A DNA stretch of 44,689 nt, from the NCBI GenBank assembly GCA_937877605.1, contig CALFJA010000070.1, positions 1 to 44,689 of the forward strand, read 5' to 3'. Below, piece after piece: positions 1 through 9,499 of the stretch. Source of the stretch: an uncultured Prevotellaceae bacterium (lineage in GTDB: Bacteria > Bacteroidota > Bacteroidia > Bacteroidales > Bacteroidaceae). The translations under genes were made by a program, and so were the position numbers. The notes beneath the pieces were generated by a model that had not been told where the DNA came from, did not search any database, and saw nothing but the letters and a program-made list of their open reading frames with translations. Positions within the stretch are counted from its first letter, which is position 1. Each line of letters opens with the position of its first letter.

Positions 1-3000
1 CACGACAAACTTCCGGCCATTGGCTATGTAAACACCCTTAGGCAGGCGGTCGGCATTGACATTGCGCCCGGCCAGGTCGTAGACATGGCCGGTAAGGGCC
101 GGCTTGTCTTGCCCGACAGCATCAATGCCCGTGGCGTCGCCATGGAAGGGATAGCCTGCCACTTTGAGTTTTCCTACCAGGCTTGCAGGAACTGCCAGAT
201 AAGCCTTGTGTGCCTTGTTCTGGAATGCTGCGCCCTCGGCTGCACCGTAGTAGAAACCGATACTGCCGGCTTCCTCATTGATATTCAGCGAGAGTTTGAA
301 ATAAACCGCACCGCCAGTGGTTTCTTCTTCCACATCGGAACCGCGCAGCATGCTTGCAGCGTCACCTTCGCCGGTCTGATCGGTTACCACGAAACGGTAG
401 CTCTTGGTCGTAGCATTCAAGATAACTCCAGTGCCGGCGGGAACCACATCGCCCGGCTCATAGACCTTGCTTACCACCAGATTGCCGTCGCCGTCAATCA
501 GATAGGTGCTGCAAGTGACACCGTCGGGGACGATAAGATTTTCCGTTCCGTAGTACATCGAGGCGTATTCGGTTTCGCCCACTTCCACTGTCTCGGTCTG
601 GCTTTCTATCTCTTTATAGAGTTGGATGTCGGCCTGGGCACTCGAAGGTATATAGCAAGCAAAACGAGGATTCTGCGTATTATAATATAAGGTACGCGTG
701 GTGTTGTAGTCGTTTTCAATCTTAGCGTCTACGCCCGAGAACGAGATGGTCCACTTGGTTCCGTTGCTCCCTGCATCGCTCACAGCCCAAAGATTGTTGT
801 TCTTTGTTGTGGCGGAAGATGTGTAGGCCAGATATACATCGCCGTCCTTCATCGTCCAACTTCCGTTCGTCTGCTCCAATACAACCACATGGCCTCCGGC
901 CACGCTGTTGTCGATGGTCAAGTCGGTAACGGTTGCCGTGACATGGTCACCGACATTACTGCTGGTAACACCGTTGAACACCTCTGCCGTTGTCGGATTT
1001 TCCTCGCTGGCATCATACACAATCAGGTAGTTCTTGCCGCTTTCGAGTTCGCTGGCAGAAGTGATGCGGCGGAACTTGCCCGTGCCCACGGTGCTGCCGT
1101 CGTTGATAATGTATTCGGCTGTTACCACAAAACTGGGTTCGCTGCCGTCTTCCACGGCAAAGGCCTTAATGGTCATCGTACTGCTCACGACGATGGTTTC
1201 GCCTGCATAGAGCGTAGAACTCTCCGTAGGCTCAGAGCCGTCGGTAGTGTAATATATGCGTGCATCCTGCGAATTGCAACTGATGGTGACATTCTGTGGT
1301 TCCGAGTAAGTTCCTGCAGGAGGTGTGAACTGCGGGACGGAGGTGTAGGTAACGGGGATGTCTATGGTATAGAGAGCCGAAACCACGCCGCTGTTCTCCC
1401 ACCCCTCCTTCACGGCAATGGCCTTGATGGTGGTGGTTTCGCTCACCGTGATGGGGCCGGTGTAGAGCGTGCTGGCCACCGTCGGGGTCGAAAGGTTGGT
1501 GGTGTAGTAAATCTTTGCACCTTCAGTGGCACAGGCAATGGTCACACTCTGTACGGCATCGTAGGTTCCGGCGGCAGGAGTGAACACCGGATTGGCCACG
1601 GTCTGCACCGCAGGAGTGCCGCCATCCACCTCTTCGTAGAGATAAGGAAGGATGCTGTTGGTCTGCGTTGAGCTGTAGGCTCCCGAAGAACTGTAACCTG
1701 TCACATACTGAATCCATTTGTTGGTGGTGGTGTTCGTGATGGTGAACAGCCCCGTCTGATTGGCCGTTGCGCTCCATACGCCTGCCGAAGTGGGCACGCT
1801 GGTCTGATTGTTGAAGTTGTTGTACGACCCCGTCTGATAGTAATACCTTCCGTTCTGGTCCTTGATGTAGAACCCGCCCGTGGCTGTCTCGAAGGTAAAG
1901 GCATCGGAATCGTCGTCGGGAGTGATTATTCCGTTGTTGTCGGTAACCACAGTGTTGGCCCGAAGGTAGGAATAGGTAGCCGTTCCGGTCTCCGGATTCT
2001 GTGCCTTCAGGGTTCCGTCGATATCGTAAACAATCATGTAGCGCTTGCCGGGAGTGACTGTGGTGACTCTTTGGAACTGCAGCGTCGACTCTTCAATGTC
2101 GTCATCAGTAAGGATAACATACTCTGCCACGCCTATCTTGCTGCTCTCTTCGCCCTTTATGGCAACGGCTTTCAGATAGCAGGACTCCTCGATGGTGATC
2201 GGGCTGGTGTAAAGTGTACTCTCACTGGTGGGATTGGTGCCGTCGAGGGTGTAGTAGATGGCAGCCTCTGCATCAGTACAACTGATGGTTACGGTCAGTG
2301 CCTCGTCGTAAGAACCGGCTGCGGGTGAGAAAGTGGGAGTGGGAACGCTTGATGCAGACTCCTGTTCCTTGTAGAAATAGATGTCTTTCTGACCGCCGGA
2401 GTAGCAGCGGAAGATATTTGAGCCGGTGTTGAACTGCAGGTACATCTCATATCCGTTGTTCTTGAGTTCACTCTCGCCGCTTGATGCGTTCATAGAATTA
2501 AGCGTCCATTGAGTCGTAGCAGCGGTGGTTTCGGATTCGAATGCCAGTGAGTTGCCACCGACACCTGCCAGATAGACTGCCGAAGCCGTGTCGTAGATGG
2601 TCCAGTTGTTGGTGCTTCCACCGATAACTACCGGTACAGCCGTGTTGCTGCCGTCGTTCAGGTTGATTACATTGTCGGTGGCGGTAACGGCTTTTGCCTT
2701 GCCCTTGCCGCTGTCCTGACCGTTGTAGGCATACAGTGTGCCGCTGTTCTTGCCCACAATCAGATAACGCTTGCCGGCTTCCAGGTCGCTGGCACTGGTG
2801 ATGAGCTTGAATGTTCCTTCGCCAACAACCACCTCACCGTCGCCACCACTGGTGCCGATGTTGATGTTTGCCGTGGCCGTTGCACTCTGCTCGTCGCCAT
2901 TGTAGGCCTTGGCCTGGATCACGGTGTTCTCCGATACGACGAAAGGTGCGGTGTAGACGGTGCTCAACTGGGAAGGTGTGGAACCATCGGTGGTGTAGTA

Positions 3001-3936
3001 GATGGTTGCGCCTGAGGTGGCACAGGTAATGGTTACGGTCTGCTCATCCTCGTAAGTGCCCGATGCCGGGGTAATGACAGGGGTGGATACGGTGTAGACA
3101 GTGGCACCGGAATAGTTGTCATAACTGAACGACTCGGTCTTCTTGTCGCCCCAGATATAGTCTTCCAGACCCGGGTAGTCGACAAACGGGTTGCGGTTGT
3201 TCTGCACTTGCCATACTGCATTGTTGCGGGCAATCTCCACTTCGTCGACAGGATCCTGCTTCGACCAGCGCATGAGCATATCGAAATGCCACTGAGCGTA
3301 GGGCTGATAGGCTGTGCCAGTGATAACGCTGCCGCTCCAATTGGTGATACGGTCCTCGTAGCAAGTGGCCATATAGAAGTAGATACGGGCAATGTCGCCC
3401 TTGATCTCATCATCAGGCTCAAACACTGTACCTGTGTACCCGGATGTCACACAAGAGCCCACTTTGCTGTAACCGTTGACAGATGTATAGGTTGCGGTGC
3501 CCACCTCGCCGAAAGGATAACTTCCGCGGCGGTTGTTCACATAGCCATCGGTTGGAAGAACATGCACCACATCGGCCTTCATGGGAGCGGCCTTGTTAAA
3601 CCAGCTCTGCGGAATGGTGTGCTCACGGTTGTAGCTGTCGCCTTCCTTTTTGTAACTGGCACCCTGTGCCGAACCGCCAATCACATATTTGGTGGAGTTG
3701 CTGTACCAGTCGCGTAGGTAGCCGTCGGCACGCTTGTCGGTCTTTTCATAGGCAGACCAAAGCCCGTCGTAACCGATATTGGTGTGAGAATTGATAATGT
3801 TGTAAAATGCAGTTTTCAAGGCTTGGCCCTTTTTCCCGTTTGCATTCTGATAGTAGGTGCCCGACGAGTTTGGTCCTTGAGCCCATGCGAACATGCTTGT
3901 CAGCAAAATCGCTGACAACAAAAGTGTCTTTTTCAT
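1..3936 (-). CDS. Secreted endonuclease I family nuclease with chitobiase-type repeats (3' end outside window)
   Basis: The frame is open from ATG at 3936 to the left edge (1312 codons); it ends in a GVYIANGRKFVV tail, so probably only one or two codons plus the stop are missing. Residues 1-19 form a signal peptide (MKKTLLLSAILLTSMFAWA). Residues about 20-260 are an endonuclease I (EndA/NucM-like) domain with the family signature NREHTIPQSWF at 103-113, which holds the catalytic His. The family cleaves DNA, often RNA too, outside the cytoplasm. Downstream are four chitobiase C-terminal-type repeats (IYYTTDGS-like cores) alternating with three copies of an unnamed ~150-residue module that starts like FRRITSASELESGKNYLIVY and ends in QLYKE. 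The C-terminal ~220 residues match the end of the M6 protease upstream. No clear promoter lies directly in front, so read-through from the protease is possible. Nuclease call firm; biological role inferred. Confidence 0.88.
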   Translation of the reverse strand, partial: MKKTLLLSAILLTSMFAWAQGPNSSGTYYQNANGKKGQALKTAFYNIINSHTNIGYDGLWSAYEKTDKRADGYLRDWYSNSTKYVIGGSAQGASYKKEGDSYNREHTIPQSWFNKAAPMKADVVHVLPTDGYVNNRRGSYPFGEVGTATYTSVNGYSKVGSCVTSGYTGTVFEPDDEIKGDIARIYFYMATCYEDRITNWSGSVITGTAYQPYAQWHFDMLMRWSKQDPVDEVEIARNNAVWQVQNNRNPFVDYPGLEDYIWGDKKTESFSYDNYSGATVYTVSTPVITPASGTYEDEQTVTITCATSGATIYYTTDGSTPSQLSTVYTAPFVVSENTVIQAKAYNGDEQSATATANINIGTSGGDGEVVVGEGTFKLITSASDLEAGKRYLIVGKNSGTLYAYNGQDSGKGKAKAVTATDNVINLNDGSNTAVPVVIGGSTNNWTIYDTASAVYLAGVGGNSLAFESETTAATTQWTLNSMNASSGESELKNNGYEMYLQFNTGSNIFRCYSGGQKDIYFYKEQESASSVPTPTFSPAAGSYDEALTVTISCTDAEAAIYYTLDGTNPTSESTLYTSPITIEESCYLKAVAIKGEESSKIGVAEYVILTDDDIEESTLQFQRVTTVTPGKRYMIVYDIDGTLKAQNPETGTATYSYLRANTVVTDNNGIITPDDDSDAFTFETATGGFYIKDQNGRYYYQTGSYNNFNNQTSVPTSAGVWSATANQTGLFTITNTTTNKWIQYVTGYSSSGAYSSTQTNSILPYLYEEVDGGTPAVQTVANPVFTPAAGTYDAVQSVTIACATEGAKIYYTTNLSTPTVASTLYTGPITVSETTTIKAIAVKEGWENSGVVSALYTIDIPVTYTSVPQFTPPAGTYSEPQNVTISCNSQDARIYYTTDGSEPTESSTLYAGETIVVSSTMTIKAFAVEDGSEPSFVVTAEYIINDGSTVGTGKFRRITSASELESGKNYLIVYDASEENPTTAEVFNGVTSSNVGDHVTATVTDLTIDNSVAGGHVVVLEQTNGSWTMKDGDVYLAYTSSATTKNNNLWAVSDAGSNGTKWTISFSGVDAKIENDYNTTRTLYYNTQNPRFACYIPSSAQADIQLYKEIESQTETVEVGETEYASMYYGTENLIVPDGVTCSTYLIDGDGNLVVSKVYEPGDVVPAGTGVILNATTKSYRFVVTDQTGEGDAASMLRGSDVEEETTGGAVYFKLSLNINEEAGSIGFYYGAAEGAAFQNKAHKAYLAVPASLVGKLKVAGYPFHGDATGIDAVGQDKPALTGHVYDLAGRNVNADRLPKGVYIANGRKFVV

Positions 3937-3979
3937 GTCTTATTAGATTTAAGGTTTATTCTCAAAAAGTCAGTGCAGC

Positions 3980-4035
3980 ATAAAGCAGAGCAAGCCGCAG
4001 GAAAGTCATTTTCCCTGTTGCTTGCTCTGCTTTAT
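3980..4035. terminator. Long intergenic hairpin, terminator or attenuator
   Basis: A perfect 16-bp inverted repeat (ATAAAGCAGAGCAAGC at 3980-3995, complement at 4020-4035) has an inner loop that can pair further with one bulge. It sits between the small peptide ORF and the nuclease. On the minus strand a T5 run follows only about 13 nt after the stem, so it is not a textbook intrinsic terminator. It could end, attenuate or protect the protease transcript. Confidence 0.6.
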
Positions 4036-4045
4036 AGACTGAATG

Positions 4046-4231
4046 TTATTCCCAAATGCTGCTGTGCGAACCTTTGTCGGATTCCGATTGGCCTTGAGCA
4101 TCTGCATCATCGCCAAACTGATGTGGAGCTAACTGCGGTCCACCAATTTCCTCAACAGTACTGGTGAGGCTGTCCATCAGCGCATTGTCCATGTGAACAA
4201 AAAGACTGTCTGGTTGAATGTAGTTTTTCAT
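4046..4231 (-). CDS. Small acidic peptide ORF between secreted protease and nuclease
   Basis: This 61-codon ORF starts 17 bp after the stop of the M6 protease on the same strand, so it is probably on the same message. The product begins MKNYIQPDS, is rich in D, E, S and G, has no signal peptide or membrane segment, and ends HSSIWE. A lysine/tyrosine/proline start, acidic middle and terminal W plus acidic residue resemble, from memory, small uncharacterised proteins encoded beside secreted hydrolases in Bacteroidales; I could not check this. The strong hairpin begins just after its stop. No function can be assigned: a regulator, chaperone, modified peptide or chance ORF are all open. Confidence 0.5.
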   Translation of the reverse strand: MKNYIQPDSLFVHMDNALMDSLTSTVEEIGGPQLAPHQFGDDADAQGQSESDKGSHSSIWE

Positions 4232-4248
4232 ATCTCTATCTGTTTTGT

Positions 4249-7200
4249 TTATTTCACTGCATATTTCTTTCCGTTCACAATGTAGATGCCCTTCGGCAGC
4301 TGGCTTCTCGAAGAGATACCCAGCACCTTCCTGCCGTCAAGCGTGAAGATATTGGCATTGTAGAGAGGAGCGTCCTCCATGTCGATACCGTTAATTCCCG
4401 TGGTGTCGCCACTGAAGGGATAGCCCGATGCCATCACTCCTGCCAGATCGGAGGGAACCACCAGGTAGGCCTTGTGGGCACCGTTGGTGAAAGCACCGCC
4501 ATTGTCAGCACCCCAGTACCAGCCGAGAGTTCCGGGTGTCTGGCTGTAGTTGAGCGAAAGTTTGTAGTACTTGGCGCCGCCCGTGGTAGTGGCTGGGGCA
4601 TCGGAGCCGCTCAACATGTTGTCATCGTCGACATCACCGTCGTCGGTTGTCGTGGCGAACTGATAGGTGTTGGCATTTGCCTTCACCACAACGCCTGTTC
4701 CGGCAGGAATGACTTCGCCAGCCTCATAGAGCCAACTCTCGTTTATCTTGCCTTCAGTAGTTACCGTGTAGGTGTAGCATTCAACATTCTCAGGCACAAC
4801 CAGGTTGACCGTTCCATAGTAGAGGGTGGAATATCCGACATTAGACACCACCACCTCGACGGTCTCCGCAGCACTGGTTACCTTCTTATACAACTGAATG
4901 GCTTTCTGATTTGTATATGTAGAGGATTTAAAATAACGGAAACGCTCCTGTCCGGAAGTACTGTTATAGCGCAAATAAGAGCCTCCTGACGAAAGAATCG
5001 TTACATTGTTGCCATCGAAAGAAATCGTATTGGTATACGCCGTTGATGTACTTTCAGACAAGCTGTTGGAATTGGCTGTATTACCAATATAATAGCCTGA
5101 CTTGCTTTGAATTGTTTTAGATGTTTCGCTGGAGGTTATTGTGAATGTTGAAGCATTCGTTGTTTCGTCAGCATCAATGTAATAGGTGGAACCGTCTTGA
5201 TTGATTGTAACACTAATTGTGTTAGAAGCAGCATCAAGTTTATTACCATCACCTCCACGCGAGCCGTCGAAAGCAACTTCGCCATCTTCATAGACGATGA
5301 GGTATTCCTCTCCGTCTACAAGGTCTGTAGTGCTGCTGATGCGCTCGTAGCGTGTGGTACCACCGCCACTGCTTGAACTAATGGTGTAGGTTGCCTCGGC
5401 TACTTCGCTGTCAGTCCAGCCGCTCTTCACGGCAATGGCCTTGATGGTGGTGGTTTCGCTCACGCCGATGGCACCAGTGTAGGCCGTCGAAGAAGATGTT
5501 GGAGTTGTTCCATCGGTGGTGTAGTAGATAGTAGCACCGTCGGTGGCGCAGGCTATCGTTACGCTCTGAGCCTCGGTGTAGGTTCCAGCTACAGGCGTAA
5601 AGGTCGGCGTAAGCGGCTGTAAGGTATAGGTGGCAGATGCCACAGTGCTGCTGTTTTCATCTTTAACGGCAATAGCCTTGATGGTCATGGTGCCGTTTAC
5701 AGCAATTGCTGTGCCGTTATAGGCAGCTGACGATGCAGTCGGTTCTGAGCCGTCGGTGGTGTAATGGATGGTTGCGCCGTCGGTGGCGCAGCTGATGGTT
5801 ACATTCTGTGCTTCGGTGTAGGTCCCGGCAGCCGGTGTGAAGGTTGGAGTCTCCACCTGTGGCAGTGCGTTTACGGTCAGCGTGTAGGTTGCCGTGGCAC
5901 TGTAGTAATCATCGTTGCCGGCAAATGTGGCAGTGATGGTGGTTGTTCCGGCTGCCACGACGGTTACTTCGCCTGTTGTGCTGTTGACGGTTGCCACGCC
6001 GGTATCACTGCTCGAGTAAGTCACGCTCAGCCCGGCAGGGTCGGTTGTCAGTGTCGGTTCGGTCATGTCGTCGCCTATGGTAATCTCCACTGTGGCAGGA
6101 GTGAATGTCATGGTCGGCGTGGTCTTTGTGCTGCTGGTTCTCTTATAGAGACTCAATTCTCCACCTATTGTGCTGCCATAACAAGCAAAACCGTAATCGC
6201 CATTGCGACGCAGACGGTCATTGACACTGCTTGCTTTGTTCTTCTTATTAGTAAATTCGAAGGTTGCACCTGTCGATACGCTCCACAAAGCCATATCGTT
6301 AGTGCCGTCGGCAAGGAGTTGCGCCTTGTTTTTAGCACCTGTACTTGCTGCATACTTTTCCTCGGCAGCATTATAAATGGTGTAATAATCTCCACTCGGT
6401 GCGATGTGCCAGATGATTGTTTCATCGTCGGTTGTGATGATATTATTGGTTGGGGTTACTGCCGTTATTTGCAAACGGCTGGAAGTTTCCGTCGTGTTCA
6501 TTGCGCCATTGTTATATACAATGATATAATCACCTTCTCCAAAGTCGGCCGCTTTCGTCACAAGTGCAAACTCATTGCCCGACCCTGTTGAGCTTCCAGC
6601 CTCTGTTGCGGTGGCTGTTAGCTGCACGGTTACGGTCTCGGCACCGGTACTTTGCAGGGTGATGCTGCCAGTGTAGTTGCCTGCTGCAGTTGGTGTGAAG
6701 GTCACATTGATGGTGGCATCTTCCTCGCTCTTGTCAATGCTGTTGGCCGACAGGGAGAATACGCTGCTGGCATCGGTCAGCGTCAGTGTGATGTTTTCGG
6801 TCAGTCCTTCGCTCAGCACTTCAAGCGGCAGGGTCTGCGGTGTGCCCACTGTGGTTGAGAATGTCAGTGTTTCCTCTGTTGCGATGGCTGGAGAGGCAGG
6901 GGTGCTGTCTTCCATGTAGAGGTTGGCCTGAATCATGCTGGCGTTGGGCGTGGAGGTATAGGTGGTGAAGCGTGGGGTGTTCGCGTTGTAGAGTATGGTG
7001 CCATAGTCGCCATAAGTCATGATGACGCCGGCTGTTCCGTCGCTCAATGTCCAAGTGTTCTCCGTCGAACTGTAGGCCACACTCTTCGCAGCAGTGGAAT
7101 AGAGATACTGGTTGGTCGACTCGTTCTTGAAAGTCCAGCCATTGGTCTGGTCGCCTTCAAGCACGAATACGGCCACATTGTCGTTGATGGTGACAATGTC

Positions 7201-9123
7201 GCTGTTCACGGTTACGCTCACACTGCTCAGCAATGAGCTGCTGAATGCACCGGCTGCGGTCGACTTACTGCCGCAGGCAATGATGTAGCGCATGCCGTCT
7301 TCCAGGTCGTTGACCGAGCTGACCCTTTTGAATTTCTTTGTGTTCGGGTCGCTGCTCACTGCGCCAATCTTATAGGTGGCGGTGCCCACGGCGCTCTCCT
7401 CTGTCCCGTCGTAGGCTATGGCCTTGATGGTTGTGGTCTCGGCAATGTTGATGGGCGAGGTGTATTGTGTGCTGCTGGTGGTCGGCGTGGTACCGTCGGT
7501 AGTATAGTATATGGTGGTGCCGCTGGTTTCGCAGCTGATGGTTACATTTTGTGCCTCGGCATAGCGGCCTGGTGTGGGCGAGAAAGTCGGTGTGGCCACG
7601 TTTGAAAGACCGCGGAAGTTGAATGAGATGTAGCCGTTTGAATCTTTGGTAATGTTTTCAATGGTTTCTTCCATCCATGCGTTTCCGTTGGCATTGTTGT
7701 TGAACCATGTGGCTTTTGGTGTTGACTCCGGCCCGAAGGTATTGTTCGATGAGGTTGGGAAGGGGTCGGTTGCCAGACCGGCTGCGGTCAGATATTTATA
7801 TCCAGACGATGTCGTTGCATACTGGAGTTGATTGTCGGCAGGCACCCATGTCATGCGTTGATGATCAGGGTCGTCGTTGGGTTGGTTACTGTTCCAAAGG
7901 CTCTGGTTGTAGTCTACGTGTACAATGAGCATGCCATAGCCTGAGAGGGGTGCGTCCCATCCGACGTTGCCACGGTTTTCCAGCATGAAGTATTCATTGC
8001 TGTTGCCGGAGTTGTAGATGATGTACGACTCTCCGTTATCCTCCAGTGGTTTCATTCCGGTCACAGTGGTAGTGGTCGACAGGGTGATAGGTGTCTGCCA
8101 TCCGGCCATCCAGCGTTCCCAACTGGTGTAGCCGCAGGGACGATAGCCGTCGCCGTTGTACGAGCCGGAGCTCATCAGATCCCATTCGTCCATACCCCAA
8201 CCACCAGAATAGTCGGTGTCGTAGAAGTCGGGGAAACCCAGACAGTGGGAGAACTCATGACACATGGTGCCAATGCCGGCAATGCTTCCGGTCTGTCCGT
8301 CAAGTTCGCCACCGCAGGCATAGTTGTTTATTATCACGCCATTGGCGGTGACTGTGCCTTCCCCTGCACTGCTCAAATCCCATGCGTGGGGCCAGATGGT
8401 GTCGTCATCGCCACCGTCGGCTTCGCCCTTACCGGCATAGATCACATAGACTTGGTCTACATATCCATCGCCATCCCAGTCGTAGTCGGCAAAGTTCACT
8501 TCCGATTTTGCCAGATTGACGGCTTCCTTAACCAAGGTTGCAGGATGGAGGTCGTCGTCGCTTGAGTCGTTGCCGCCATAATAAGACATTACATTCGATA
8601 CCGTGACGGGGCCCACAACGTCGAAAGTCAACTGGAAGATGCCACGGCTTTGGGCGTAGAAGTAGTCGTACATGGAACCGTAGAAGTTGCCATCGTTGAA
8701 TCCTACTTCATTGGCAACGCGCTCATAGTAGGCCTTGTTGTTGGCCGACTGAAACTGAACATCGCTGGTCTGCGCCAGGATGATGAGGCATTTCTTTGCT
8801 CCGGTGTAGTCGCCGTAACTGCCAATCTTGGTTGGCGAGAGTCGCTTGTCGCGAGATCTGTTTGCCTGTAAACGGCGTGCACGGGCTTTTGTCTGTGCGT
8901 CTTGCAGATTTATTTCGGCATAATGTCCGCTGGTGCCCACCTTTCGATAGGCTTTGCCGTCGGTGCCACGGTAGAAGTGGCCGAACTCATCGCCCACAAG
9001 GGTGGCGGTGATGGTTGAACCGTTCTGCAAAGTCAGTGTCTTTTGAAGACCGCGCTTTGCCGGAATTGCCATGATGTTCAGTGCGAACAGGATCATGGCA
9101 AAGAAAAAGAAGATCCGTTTCAT
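4249..9123 (-). CDS. Secreted M6-family metalloprotease with chitobiase-type and Ig-like repeats
   Basis: The 1624-residue product starts with a signal peptide (to about A19, then IPAKRG). The catalytic domain covers residues about 100-500 and has the zinc motif HEFSH at 289-293, extended as HEFSHCLGFPDFYD as in M6 (immune inhibitor A-like) peptidases. A DWDGDGYVDQVYV segment before it looks like a calcium-binding loop. The remainder is modular: three chitobiase C-terminal-type repeats (IYYTTDGTTP cores), one bacterial Ig-like (Big_2) domain near 6060-5870, three copies of the unnamed (F/Y)xR(I/V)-SS-DL-G-YIIVY module, then a ~220-residue C-terminal region shared with the neighbouring nuclease, ending LPKGIYIVNGKKYAVK. 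That end resembles a type IX secretion signal. A good promoter lies at 9220-9251. Substrate unknown; protease assignment firm. Confidence 0.92.
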   Translation of the reverse strand: MKRIFFFFAMILFALNIMAIPAKRGLQKTLTLQNGSTITATLVGDEFGHFYRGTDGKAYRKVGTSGHYAEINLQDAQTKARARRLQANRSRDKRLSPTKIGSYGDYTGAKKCLIILAQTSDVQFQSANNKAYYERVANEVGFNDGNFYGSMYDYFYAQSRGIFQLTFDVVGPVTVSNVMSYYGGNDSSDDDLHPATLVKEAVNLAKSEVNFADYDWDGDGYVDQVYVIYAGKGEADGGDDDTIWPHAWDLSSAGEGTVTANGVIINNYACGGELDGQTGSIAGIGTMCHEFSHCLGFPDFYDTDYSGGWGMDEWDLMSSGSYNGDGYRPCGYTSWERWMAGWQTPITLSTTTTVTGMKPLEDNGESYIIYNSGNSNEYFMLENRGNVGWDAPLSGYGMLIVHVDYNQSLWNSNQPNDDPDHQRMTWVPADNQLQYATTSSGYKYLTAAGLATDPFPTSSNNTFGPESTPKATWFNNNANGNAWMEETIENITKDSNGYISFNFRGLSNVATPTFSPTPGRYAEAQNVTISCETSGTTIYYTTDGTTPTTSSTQYTSPINIAETTTIKAIAYDGTEESAVGTATYKIGAVSSDPNTKKFKRVSSVNDLEDGMRYIIACGSKSTAAGAFSSSLLSSVSVTVNSDIVTINDNVAVFVLEGDQTNGWTFKNESTNQYLYSTAAKSVAYSSTENTWTLSDGTAGVIMTYGDYGTILYNANTPRFTTYTSTPNASMIQANLYMEDSTPASPAIATEETLTFSTTVGTPQTLPLEVLSEGLTENITLTLTDASSVFSLSANSIDKSEEDATINVTFTPTAAGNYTGSITLQSTGAETVTVQLTATATEAGSSTGSGNEFALVTKAADFGEGDYIIVYNNGAMNTTETSSRLQITAVTPTNNIITTDDETIIWHIAPSGDYYTIYNAAEEKYAASTGAKNKAQLLADGTNDMALWSVSTGATFEFTNKKNKASSVNDRLRRNGDYGFACYGSTIGGELSLYKRTSSTKTTPTMTFTPATVEITIGDDMTEPTLTTDPAGLSVTYSSSDTGVATVNSTTGEVTVVAAGTTTITATFAGNDDYYSATATYTLTVNALPQVETPTFTPAAGTYTEAQNVTISCATDGATIHYTTDGSEPTASSAAYNGTAIAVNGTMTIKAIAVKDENSSTVASATYTLQPLTPTFTPVAGTYTEAQSVTIACATDGATIYYTTDGTTPTSSSTAYTGAIGVSETTTIKAIAVKSGWTDSEVAEATYTISSSSGGGTTRYERISSTTDLVDGEEYLIVYEDGEVAFDGSRGGDGNKLDAASNTISVTINQDGSTYYIDADETTNASTFTITSSETSKTIQSKSGYYIGNTANSNSLSESTSTAYTNTISFDGNNVTILSSGGSYLRYNSTSGQERFRYFKSSTYTNQKAIQLYKKVTSAAETVEVVVSNVGYSTLYYGTVNLVVPENVECYTYTVTTEGKINESWLYEAGEVIPAGTGVVVKANANTYQFATTTDDGDVDDDNMLSGSDAPATTTGGAKYYKLSLNYSQTPGTLGWYWGADNGGAFTNGAHKAYLVVPSDLAGVMASGYPFSGDTTGINGIDMEDAPLYNANIFTLDGRKVLGISSRSQLPKGIYIVNGKKYAVK

Positions 9124-9219
9124 TGTGTAATTCTTATATGATAATTTTAGGTTTTATCCGCCACTTGCTTGCGTACGCACACGCACGCCCTTACCTATAT
9201 GTATAGGCATATCAGCCTG

Positions 9220-9251
9220 CAAAATTAAGAGTTTTCCCTTTGGCGTGCAAA
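9220..9251 (-). promoter_or_regulatory. Bacteroidota-type promoter of the M6 protease
   Basis: On the minus strand TTTG (9248-9251) is followed after 20 bp by TAATTTTG (9220-9227), matching the Bacteroidota sigma consensus TTTG-N19-21-TAnnTTTG. Transcription would start near 9213, leaving a leader of about 90 nt. A second -7-like box, TATTTTTG, lies at 9261-9268 but lacks a -33 partner. Confidence 0.7.
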
Positions 9252-9347
9252 GGTGGTGTGCAAAAATACATAAAATTATATTTTTTTAACACTCCGGAAG
9301 AGCATTGGAAAGTCCGTTCCCTGCATGTCGGAAAACGGTTGTTTTGC

Positions 9348-9473
9348 GGTCGTTTTCTGTTTGGGTCCCAAACGGCAGACAACCGGAGCCTAAACGCACT
9401 GCAACCGGAGCCCAAACGGGATGCAACTGAGGCTCAAATGCAATCCGTTGAAATTCCGCAAGTTACAGAGCCG
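9348..9473 (+). repeat. Dispersed palindromic intergenic element, copy A
   Basis: One of four related sequences in this window. It holds the palindrome GTTTGGGTCCCAAAC and three tandem subunits of the form ACCGGAGCCCAAACG-GATGCA. Its end (GCTCAAATGCAATCCGTTGA and onward) aligns with the ends of copies B and D. It lies between the sdhB terminator and the promoter of the M6 protease. With the promoter and terminator it accounts for most of the gene-free stretch 9124-9560. Confidence 0.65.
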
Positions 9474-9499
9474 GCAGGAGGTCGCCGTACAAGCAAAAG

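Noticed and set aside
600..3100. Regular repeats as a CRISPR array
   Set aside because: The repetition is at protein level (chitobiase-type repeats) with unequal spacing and open reading frame; no cas genes.
85..3717. Plus-strand ORFs of up to 260 codons opposite the nuclease (and similar ones opposite the M6 protease)
   Set aside because: They are antisense shadows of the repeat-rich secreted genes; no promoter, no family motifs, Cys/His/Gly-rich composition typical of reversed coding sequence.
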